Origin: Dryas octopetala
Lineage: Eukaryota; Streptophyta; Magnoliopsida; Rosales; Rosaceae
NCBI GenBank assembly: GCA_963921425.1
Contig: OY992839.1
Location: 15,727,409 to 15,791,408, forward strand
Direction: 5' to 3'
Length of the DNA: 64,000 bases
The notes under the pieces were generated by a model, which saw only the letters and a program-made list of their open reading frames with translations, was not told the origin of the DNA and searched no databases. The stretch's first letter is position 1; every line of letters starts with the position of its first letter. Shown here in pieces: positions 36,396 through 45,749 of the stretch. Both the position numbers and the translations under genes were made by a program.

Positions 36396-38819
36396 CATAT
36401 ATATGCAGTTGTCTTCTATCATACTAGAAACATTCAAAGAGGAACAATTAACAGGTCTCAAAGTTCAAACTCTTTTTGAACATGAAAGAAAGATCATAGA
36501 AACGCACTTGACTGTTCATTTTAATCCCATAATTTTCCCTCAGCACAAGTGATCCACTTTTTAATTTAAAATATGCAGAACAAAAACAAAGTAAAAACTC
36601 ATCTTTGATGCAAGAATAATACTGGATTCATGTAACCCATATGCTGCAGAACTTACACGACAAACACTAAGTGATCTAATAAAAAACAAACACTTATAAA
36701 TACCTTGCTCACAGGACTGCCACAATATGTTTCATAGGGGCCATTTAATGCAGCCAAATCAGCAGAAGCTATCAATGCATGGTAGTAAATGGTTTCAAAA
36801 ATGTCTTTGTTCAGGTGTTGGGCCTGCAGTTAACAATCCAAAACACTCAATCGAACTGGACCAAAGAAATTCCAATGCGGGCCTATCAGTGTAAGACAAA
36901 TACCTCTGGTGAATCAAATGGCATGCCAAGCAAAATGAAAGTTTCAGCAAGACCTTGAACTCCAATACCAATAGGTCTGTGTCGTAAATTTGACCATTTT
37001 GCAGTTTCAACTGGGTAGTAATTGATATCAATTATCTTGTTGAGATTTTCAGTAACTATTTTAGTAACCTAACAGAGCAAAAAATGGGCAATGAACAATT
37101 AATAATATAGCTCTTCGAGGTCCTTGTACACTGAACAAAAAAAAAATTAGGACCAACAAAAAGCTTGTACATCTACTGGTTATTACTGTGTTTCTTACTA
37201 TGAGAACTACACTTAACAGTCACATAAACAAACCTCTGCTAGTCTGTCAAAATCAAAATACCGATTCTTTGAATCTCTATAGTTCCAACCATCTTACATG
37301 AGTTCACATCAATAGAAACCCCCTGCAGAAATAAGTAAAGGCCCACCTTTTCCTTGACATATCGAGGTAATGCAATGGATGCCAAATTGCAAACTGCAGA
37401 TTGACATAACGAGCTGTGTCATTAAACACTCGAAGCATAGGCACAATACCATTAGAAGTACCATTTGCCCCACGAATGTAGCTACCTGTTGCACGAACAT
37501 TATGAATGGAGACACCAATCCCTCCTGCAGATTTGCTAATAACAGCACACTCCTTCAATGTATCAAATATTCCATCAATGCTGTCATCTTTCATGCACAC
37601 AAGAAAGCAGCTACTCAACTGCCATTTGACATTTATAAGTTAACAAAAAATTATACATGAGTAAATACCAAAAGTCCGAGCACCAGAATTTACATCTTGA
37701 AAAAAAATTTAAATGATGTAATCATACTTGGGGCCGTGGAGTTCCTCCATTGAAAAGGGTTGGAGTAGCATGAATGAACCAACGCTGGGACATCAAATGG
37801 TAAGTTTGGAGAGCAGACTCAATGTCATCTTTGTGTATACCAACAGAAACCCTCATCAACAAGTGCTGCGGCCTTTCCACAACCTTCTCATTTACCTTTA
37901 AAAGGTAGGACCTTTCTAGTGTTTTAAAGCCAAAGTAGTCATAGTCAAAATCTCTCTCATAGATGATCTCGCTGTCCAGGCGTGAAGCATTCTGTAGCCA
38001 ATGAAGACACTAATGACCCAATGCACGCCTCAATCCTCAATTCAAATTAAGTATATGAACAAAAAAAAAACAAAATGTCTTCATCCAATTTTTTCTTTTT
38101 GCTTTTCCTTCTGTCAGTCTTATGTCAAGAATATGACTCAGCACTCCTTATTAAGTTATATATGTAACCATAGATTCATTCAACTTTTTTTTTTTTCTTG
38201 AACAGATAGATTTATTCAACTTTATTTTACCATTATAAGCACATCTAGCCCAGTTTCAGATTATATGGTTAGTGATTCCTTGGAGGGGAGTCAGTCTATA
38301 CCTTGAATGAGGTAAGAGAAGCTAAGGAATTAGATACTCATAGTTCTGAGGTTGTACATGTATAATCAGTGCTGTTAAAACAGAACAATAAAATGATCCA
38401 ACAGATTAAGAAATGGAATACTTATGTCAGTTCCTTCATAATTATTTCATAAACATCATCAGCAATCAGAGGAGCCTTCTTCCCACTCCTTTTATCAAAG
38501 TAGTTGTACATGACTCTGATCCTGCATTACCCATTGATACAATTTCCACACTACTGAATACTGATCATTGAAACAAATCTGTAACACCGGTAAACTACTG
38601 TTTCCACGAACCATATTCGCCTGCTCAAAATGAGCAAAACTCATGTAGCTTAAATGGTTACAGTTTTATGGCCAGAAATCAAATTAAGCTTACTGCTTCA
38701 CAAGGAAATTTTAAAGAAACCAAATTAAGCTTACTGCTTAGGAAATTGTAAAGAAACAAACGTAAGGGGACCTCATCACCAACAGCAACAATCATTTTTT
38801 CCCTTCCACTCTGCTTTGT

Positions 38820-40678
38820 TTATCTTTGAGTTGAGTCCGCACCAACTATGGGGACCTCATCACTATTGATATCCGGGACTTCATCACCATTGGTATCTGG
38901 GACCTCATCAGCATTCATCTCAACATCATTGGTCTTCAGTACTTCTTCCATTAATGCACTAGTTTGTTGGTTTTCTCTGTCTGCAGATTTTCGTGATTTA
39001 TCATTGCTATAAAAGTAGAAGGAGATACACACGTAATAGATCACGTTAACAACACTTAAGATTGTTAATGCTTTGTAAAAATTATCCAAACGACTCCAGT
39101 TTATGTAGTCATGAAACCAAGTTTGCCCAAATACTAAAATACCTAGAGCTGTAAATATTTTTCCAACACCTAGCACGAAGTCATTGATGTGAGATGCATA
39201 ATACCTGGACCTTAGTTTATCTTCATTTTCGACTCGATCAGCAAAAAAACTAATCACCCCATCCAGGGTTAGCCCTTTCATCAGTCCCAACAGGGAGAAC
39301 TGTGGAGCTAACCAACAGACGCTCATAGAAATAGGTCTAGTTTCATCATCTTCAAGTCTCTTCATCTTAATTTCATCCAACCTGTGATTCTCAACCTGCC
39401 AAGCAGCAAAGCAACACAGCATAGAGCAAGCTAATCCCAAACCAATTCTCACCAGCGTAGAGTGTCTCCACTGCTTTGAAGCATAGTCGTATAAATATGA
39501 GATTATCAAGCTTGACAAGGAGCTAAGTACTATGAAATAAGCTGGATGGACCTTAAATGATCCAATATGATCATTCAAGTTACTCATTTGTTCAAAAAAG
39601 AAGGTGCTCCCCGTTGCCTCCACCAAACTGTATATGAACAAGGCTGACCACATAATCAACACTTCTATGAAAAAACGATATTCCTTCTTTACTTTTATCG
39701 GTGTCCAAAACTTTCTTATTTTTGCTTCTTCTGCTGGACAGAGCCTCACTTCTATGTTTGTGTGAATTTCCCTTCTTTGTGCGGCTTCTACCTGAAACGA
39801 TGTCACTGTTGTGGCTCTGCGAAGTTCTCTTGTTCTTTGTTCTTGTTCTATTGGACATGATGGAATGGATAATTTTCCAGGATACTCCAAACGTGACTTC
39901 AGTGTAGCTTCTTTGGTGACTATGTGACTTCTATTGCTAATGAAGTAGTAGTAGCCAAACAAAAACAGTGAATAAGAACCTCCCATCAAAATTGTTGAAA
40001 CCATGAACATACCTTTCCAATATAAACTTGTAAGAAAGAGAGGTGCAAGTGCACCTAAGAACCAAGGAAAGTCCCACAAAGCTTTTGTACAGGTTTCCTG
40101 TTGTTCTTCATTTGTGCAAGGTGTATGCTTTTGTTCACTTAAATATTGATGGTCAAGAAACTCCTTCAAAGTAGCTGATCGACCAGCTTCGCCTAATGCC
40201 AAGAGTGCCACAGTTCCATAGAATATCTTAACTGTGGTATCCGAGCTCATGTGCCCAGCACAAAGCCATAATAGGAACAGCCCCTGCAGCAAGAATATGT
40301 TACCAAAAGCATAAAGTTGTTTGTATTAATATTCATTAGGGGATGAAATGTTTTAACTTAATAGTGGTCAATAAGTTTTTAACAGTTAATTAATGTTAAT
40401 TTTCTAACAGAAGGACCTGCTTTTGGGTAGCTGAAACTTAAAAGATGAGTGCTTACAAGAAAATAGGCAACATTTGTCGTGACAATTACTTTAAAACCAC
40501 CGTTCTTGAAGGTGTGTGAGACACAAGCAAGGAAAAGGACCATGATTTCTGATAACCCTTCTTGCACATTCGTAACAACGGCAGCTTTTTGAAAATGTGT
40601 AGTCTTCCAATTCTCCGTGAGATATACTATCAAGATAGACATTATCGCATGATTTGCGAAACTATGGCTGAAAACCAA
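38820..40678 (-). CDS. NRT1/PTR family (NPF, POT/MFS) transporter, NPF5-like
   Basis: Two exons, 40678-40457 (74 codons) and 40283-38820 (487 codons plus stop TAA), join in phase at GT-AG sites to give 561 residues, normal for the family. The N-terminus MVFSHSFANHAIMSILIVYL runs into the first helix. LLALGEAGRSATLKEFLDHQY matches the conserved POT segment after helix 4, and WFLGALAPLFLTSLYW follows. A long basic cytosolic loop (about residues 190-280) separates the two six-helix halves, and FTALGILVFGQTWFHDYINWSRLDNFY leads to the last helix. The acidic C-terminus has three near-identical NxDEVPD repeats. NPF proteins move nitrate, peptides or hormones with protons across membranes; the substrate here is not predictable. 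The usual E-x-x-E-R/K motif of helix 1 is absent. I chose the first ATG of the exon. Confidence 0.85.
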
Positions 40679-41774
40679 ACCTATTTATAGTATGCCATCA
40701 CAAACAAATAGAAGAATTTAATCACAAGTTAGTTTGAATCACCACTTGAACCTGTTGGAAACTGTTTTTAGAAAACCTAAAGTGTTTTCATATAGCTAAA
40801 AGCACTTTTTGTAACGTTTAACGCAAAAGTAATTTTTAATGCTTTCTGAAGAAGTACATATCTTTCCTCAAGAAGCGCTTACAAGAACATTTTGATTTTA
40901 AATAAAATAATTTATTGCTTCTAATAAAAACGTTACCAGCAAACGTGCTAGTGGCAAAAAACGCTTACTACGTACAAAAGCAATCAAGCCAATCCCCTTA
41001 TAGTAAATTACATCTACGTTTCTCCAAGATAAACTTAAGATTCAGAAAACAAGTGCAAGTTTAAGAGATCAATCACCCCGGATGCATATAGTAGCATTGG
41101 AAAAGTAGAAGTGGTTGCCAAACCACTTTCTCATTGATCGAAAGCATGTGAAGGGAAAAATGTTGTAACGACTCCAAGTCGTGGATGTGCGAATTAATCT
41201 CGATGGGTGCTTTATTATTGGTGTCATTGCTAAGGGAACTGTGGACGACAATCTTCAATGTAATGGACGTGAGGGAGCCTACACAGTGGGCTTATGGCAA
41301 GAAAAACCTGCAATCAAAGCTTCTAAAAGGAGTTAAGTGTATGAGAATTAATATATGTAATACATACGGAGGAAAAGCTAAATGGTTAACAAGTTAATGT
41401 GAAGCTAATCACCATTTTGGGTAAAACTGCCTACATCCACTTTGAGCACACACTTTCATTATTTCTAAGAATTTACAAGGTGTGGCTCTCTCTCTGCACA
41501 CTCAATACTCTTAGACTCTCTTGTTTTCTATCTACATCTATTAGCCTTCACCAAAGGCTTCTTTATGTAGGCAGGGGAGGAGACCATTTAGTCAAGGCTC
41601 CAACCACCACTGTCAATCATATTTAAACAATAGGTTGCGCCGGTCTATTGAAAATGGCTAGGAATTTCAACAATTCCAACTCTACCAAACAGCTTTGTCT
41701 CCACATTAATGATAAAAATCTCCCACTTGGAGACGAAGACACTTCACCAAAGGCTTCTTTATGTAGCCTTCACA
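40679..41774. other. 5' flank of the transporter and intergenic DNA
   Basis: No gene recognised. 40780-40930 has AAAAGCACTTTTTG / AAGAAGCGCTTACAAG-type motifs common in small hAT-like elements, but no clear ends. CACCAAAGGCTTCTTTATGTAG occurs at 41551 and again at 41745, just before the Copia relic. Confidence 0.4.
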
Positions 41775-42070
41775 TTAATGAAATGTTGAATTCTTGGCCA
41801 TATGTATTGCACTCTGACAATCACTGTGCAGAACATTCTTTATCTGTATGAATCCCGATTCTGTTAACAATCCCTGTAGCCATATCATCTCCTTACTGGC
41901 CTCTGTCACAGCTACATACTCAGCCTCTGTAGTGGATATAGCAACAATCTTTTGTATCTGTGAAATCCAACTAACTACTGTGGTGCCAACTGTGAAGACA
42001 TAACCAGTAGTACTTCTTCTACAGTCTGCTTCTCCTGCAAAATCTGCATCTACATAGCCTTGAAAATGTA
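41775..42070 (-). pseudogene. Ty1/Copia polyprotein relic, RNase H domain
   Basis: The minus strand encodes [20 protein letters not shown], then [29 protein letters not shown] and [21 protein letters not shown] ... S-T-T-G-Y ... S-T-T-E-A-E-Y ... D-x-Q-S-A is the RNase H signature at the 3' end of Copia pol. No reverse transcriptase, integrase or LTR is adjacent, so this is an isolated fragment. The frame is open and close to consensus, so its loss of function is from truncation. Confidence 0.9.
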
Positions 42071-42754
42071 TTTCTAAATAATTTTGTAATGAAAAATATA
42101 TTTTGCACTTAAATATAAAATAAAATAAAAACATTAATCAAATAAAATGGGTGTGTCGAACACAGTAGTTGTGGTGGCTGTGAAGTGTTACGGTGGTGGT
42201 GGGTGGTAATTGGCCAAATTTTTTTTTTTTTTTTTTTTATGGATGGTATTTGTGCACAAGGTGTAAAGTTTGGATGCTACATGTGCAAAAAAAGCTAAAA
42301 GACTTTATGATAATAGCTGTGGTCTTTTTCGCATTTGCAGTAACAGTGGTAATAAGTTTAAGTACGTGAATTTAAGAAAACTAAATAAGAGAATAAAAAT
42401 AAAATTATTTGTATTACATTTAGTTAATAGAGGAGACACCCATTTCTATAGATGAGCTTCATCTCTACTAAAACGTTAGTACACATCTAATACAAAAAAT
42501 GTGACACACTTAACATTACTTATACAGTTGTACAAAACAAAAATAAAAAAACTAAGGAGAAAGAACTTAATTAAGGAATAATAGGACGACTAAAGTGCAA
42601 TATCAAGAATTTCAGAATATGGAGAATGTGAGTGGGCCCCAATGATGGGAATCTCAGTAACAAACTCCCAGGCTCCCAGCTATGCTGCTGTGGCAAATTA
42701 GAAATCCCTCAGTGAGAGAAAAAGAAACAAATAAAAGAATTTGCAGTTTCAGTC

Positions 42755-42760
<6 letters not shown>
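42071..42760. other. Intergenic / 5' flank of the bHLH relic
   Basis: No gene. A poly-T run lies at 42220-42238. 42270-42455 has an open stretch without recognisable domain. Confidence 0.4.

Positions 42761-42814
<54 letters not shown>
42761..42814. repeat. Compound (CT)15(CA)12 microsatellite
   Basis: A perfect CT run (42761-42790) is followed without interruption by a perfect CA run (42791-42814). It lies about 200 bp upstream of the ATG of the bHLH relic, in what would be its 5' UTR or promoter. Confidence 0.97.
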
Positions 42815-43016
42815 TAAATTCCATCTCCGCCTCCACTTTTTGATTTTGTGAACAAAGCTCTTTTGCTTTGGGGCTACCAATTTACCAATGCTGATACAAA
42901 AGGTTGAGTAAAGGTCTTCAAGGCTTATGATATTTTTGTCTATGGAACAAATTTTGATGGTGCAGAGACAAAAAGACCCATAAAAGCCAAAAGGCAGAAA
43001 GAAACAGAGTCCAAAA

Positions 43017-44139
43017 ATGTACGAAGACACTGCAAGTGGCTGCAACTTTGATCCCAATAACTCCATGACAGAATCAGCAGAAACTGTGATCACCATCAAC
43101 CCTCCTCTGCCCCCACCACAACTCAAGCCAGACACCCCCCAAAACCACAACAACAACAGCTTTGTTCATGTTGAGGAGGACTTGACGCTTTCCATGGAAG
43201 AGCTCTCGCTGCTCTCTTACCATCACCACCATGGCTAGCACCACAACAACAACAACCACCCTCATCAAGAAGATCATTTGGCCATGGAAATTGAGCTTCA
43301 GAATGAGCTGGGGTTCAATATGGACCACCACTTTGCCACATGGGTACAGCTTTCAAGGATCAAGAAGTGGGTCCTTGTTTAGTAATGGTGGGGATGAGAG
43401 GGAGGGGAGTGGGGGGGATTACCCAGATGGGAATGAGTGTTGGAGTTCTCCAGGGAAATGGGTTTAAGGAGAGGAAGGGGTGGCAAAGGGACCAAACACT
43501 TTACCACTGAGCACCATAGGAGAATCCAGTTGAATGGCAAGTTCGCTGACTTGAGGAATTTGGTTCCAAACCCAACCAAGGTATATATATAGATCTCAAT
43601 CACTGCACAATATATGCTTACTGTACGAAATTTGATTAATTAATTTCATCATGAATCATGAAACCACTCCAATTCATTGTTTTACAGTTTTAATTGGGTA
43701 CCCATTTTGTTTCCTTGAATTTTGGTAGGCCAGTACCTTTCACAATCTCTCTCTTTTTTCCTTTTTTTGGGCTTAATATTCATTTTGTTTATTATATGGT
43801 ACTAAATTTGGTCACTTTCATCATGAAACCACTTATATTCATTGTTTTGCAGTTTTAATTGGTACCCATTTTGATTTCTTGAATCACAAGTCATGCAATT
43901 GGGTCCAATTTTGATATGCCATGTCTGGTAGTCTCACAATTTTTTCTCTCTTTTTTTTCTGGAATTAATAATCATTTTTCTGATTTATGTTTTTTTGTGT
44001 GTTTGGAGCAAAGGCTGATAGAGCATTTATTGTGGGGGATGCCATTGGTTACATAGAAGAGCTTCGGAGGACAATGGACGAGCTGAAACTGCTGGTGGAG
44101 AAGAAAAGATGTGGGAGAGAGAGGAGCAAGAGGTGTTGA
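43017..44139 (+). pseudogene. bHLH transcription factor (bHLH10/89/91-like, anther type), truncated pseudogene
   Basis: Exon 1 (43017-43580) starts MYEDTASGCNFDPNNSMTES. It carries NNNSFVHVEEDLTLSMEELS and a His-rich run, then a TAG (43234-43236) where relatives continue, and DHLAMEIELQNELGFNMDHH follows in the same frame. After a large loss and frame change it gives VLEFSREMGL and the bHLH basic region and helix 1 (KGTKHFTTEHHRRIQLNGKF, then DLRNLVPNPTK). An intron follows, then exon 2 (44014-44139) with ADRAFIVGDAIGYIEELRRT, LKLLVEKKRCGRERSKR and a TGA supplied by inserted LTR sequence at 44134. Relatives control tapetum and anther development in Arabidopsis. Nonsense, a lost middle and a lost C-terminus make it a pseudogene. 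The kept intron shows it is not a retrocopy. Confidence 0.88.
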
Positions 44140-44453
44140 AATTTCATATTAATATATGAAATTTAATATGAATAAGAAAATTGCAATGATATCATTTCAA
44201 AGGAATGGGTATGTTTCCTTTGAATAACATATGTAAAAGATGCCAATTGCATCACTTGGTGAAGAGATATCATTGCATACCCAATCCACATGTATGAGAA
44301 ATATATTGTTTGTAAAAGTTGTGTCTGTTAAATTGTAAATTTAAAATGTACAATTTAACATGTGTAACTTTTCTTAAGTGTCACTTTGTCTTCTATATAA
44401 AGGCCACAAGGTCATTGTCATTGAATCTTGAGTCTCGTACTCCATGTTAAGTG
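44134..44453 (+). mobile_element. 5' part of an LTR inserted in the bHLH gene
   Basis: It starts TGTTGAAATTTC right after the codons for SKR and includes a perfect palindrome around AAATTTCATAT / ATATGAAATTT (44138-44163). It has a good TATA box (TCTATATAAAGG, 44392-44403) as LTR promoters do. It is cut at 44453 by the next LTR, which begins TGTAACGCCCC. Its own 3' end was not found, and its family is unclear. Confidence 0.55.
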
Positions 44454-45749
44454 TAACGCCCCGAACCTCAGGCCCATATAACACTGAAACATCAACCTTG
44501 AAAATCTGTTTTCTCTTTCCTTTGAGCCATGCACATAAATATAACTAAAAACAATTTTACCAAAAACATTTAAATGAAAACATTGTGTAAAAACAATTAA
44601 ATAAATCTCGCCGAGTCCCACTGCCTCGACTTCTCCTCACTGCCTCCTCAGCCTGCTTAACCTGCATAACACAAACCCTACACCACATCCATGGTGTACC
44701 GGGTCATTCAAACAAACAACCCGGTAAGCTCACTAGAGCTCGTATGAGTGAAATGACTTAATCAATTTTTCTCAATAAGAAATCACATGGTCTCAAACTA
44801 CTTTTCCTCAATTATCACAATTTACTATCCACATAATATTCGCAATAAATCCAAGGCATAAATAATTAATCCTCATAAGTCTATCCACCAATAATAATAA
44901 ATCAAATCATTCCGGCAAATCAATTGCCTAATCGTCAACTAACAACCTCAACCTCAATCATTCACATCCTAATTAAGGGAAAAATTTACAAACATGACAC
45001 ATACTTTGATGACTGTTTCATTTCAGGATATTAATTTTGATTCGTGTTAATGAAGGACACATATTTTTATTTTGTGTCAATTAAGGACCCTGTTTTATCT
45101 CAACTTTGGCTCGACATTGGAGCCATCAAAACTCTACCAAATTTAGCAAACTTATACCTGGTTTAAAGCTATGCATCTCCTCTTTACAACCATATAAAGA
45201 TCACTTAAATCGAACATCTACAACTCCAGATAATTGGCCCAAAAGTAGGGTACCCGAAACTGTCCAATCGGACCTCTGGAAAAAAATTTGGAAAATCAAA
45301 CAATTTCGAGTGCCCTACTTTAGGGCCGATTACCTGGAGTTGTAGAGATCCGATTTGGGTAATCTTTATATGGTTGTAAAGAGGAGATGTATATCTTTAA
45401 ACCCAGTATAATTTTTCTGAATTTGGTGGAGTTTTGATGGGTCCAACGTTGGGCCAAAGTTGAGATAAAAACTGAAAAAAAAAAAAAAAACATGGTCCTT
45501 AATTAACATAAAATGAAAGTATGTGTCATTCATTAACACAAAGCAAAATTAATGTCCTGAAATGAAACAACCATCAAAGTATGTATCCTGTTTGTAAATT
45601 TTTCCCCCTAATTAATAACCTCAATGCATAATCACCATCATTGTCCCTCCTCAAGATTCAAGCCTAAACTTAACCAAATCCTAGCATACAACGCAATACA
45701 AGCACACAACACAAATAATTATCTATCTAATTTCAGTTACGTAGCTCTT
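44454..45749 (-). mobile_element. Old Gypsy-type LTR in minus orientation, first part
   Basis: This matches, in reverse complement and with moderate divergence, the last 700 bp of the young LTRs at 45750 and 50237. Shared segments include CATCCATGGTGTACCG, GTAAGCTCACTA(A/G)AGCTCGTATGAGTGAAAT and GTCCCACTGCCTCG. Its outer end TGTAACGCCCCGAACCTCAG corresponds to the 3' end of the family LTR. It is interrupted by a foldback element (44977-45606) and at 45749 by the young element, and it continues at 54255. Confidence 0.8.
44977..45606. mobile_element. 630-bp Mutator-like foldback element with 9-bp target duplication
   Basis: The ends GGGAAAAATTTACAAACA and TGTTTGTAAATTTTTCCC are exact inverses. 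Almost the whole element folds on itself, with arms near 290 bp and a centre near 45255-45285. The 9-bp CCTAATTAA is duplicated at 44968-44976 and 45607-45615. The 9-bp duplication and long inverted repeats fit non-autonomous Mutator-like elements. Its left arm contains an open stretch with no recognisable domain. Confidence 0.92.

Larger units (their letters stand above)
33056..38521 (-). pseudogene. RNR1 pseudogene (partial duplicate with exon 9/exon 5 fusion)
   Basis: Pieces matching RNR1, in minus order: exon 3 (38521-38434), exon 4 (37991-37728), most of exon 5 (37618-37403) fused to the 3' part of exon 9 (about 37399-37346), exon 10 (about 37325-37238), exon 11 (37068-36904), exon 12 (36823-36704) and the 5' part of exon 13 (33147-33056). 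Exons 1, 2, 6-8 and 14-17 are missing. Further lesions: the donor of exon 3 is GA instead of GT, exon 10 has a 2-bp insertion in TCTATAGTTCC, and a 2.7 kb LTR sits in the intron between exons 12 and 13. The active-site block SNLCTE and the C-terminal cysteines are gone. It cannot make a reductase. Confidence 0.93.
27553..38539. repeat. Segmental duplication, copy B (rearranged, with insertions)
   Basis: Direct repeat of 17314-25264. It is longer than copy A because of about 3.8 kb inserted at 28751-32562 (including a hAT element) and a 2.7 kb solo LTR at 33681-36395, despite internal deletions. It includes a mobile-domain relic and an RNR1 pseudogene and stops right after RNR1 exon 3. Exons 1-2 and the RNR1 promoter were never copied or are lost. 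Confidence 0.92.

Noticed and set aside
33056..38521. A second functional RNR1 gene
   Set aside because: It lacks ten exons, including the start, the active-site Cys429 block and the C-terminal cysteines, and carries frameshift and splice-site damage.
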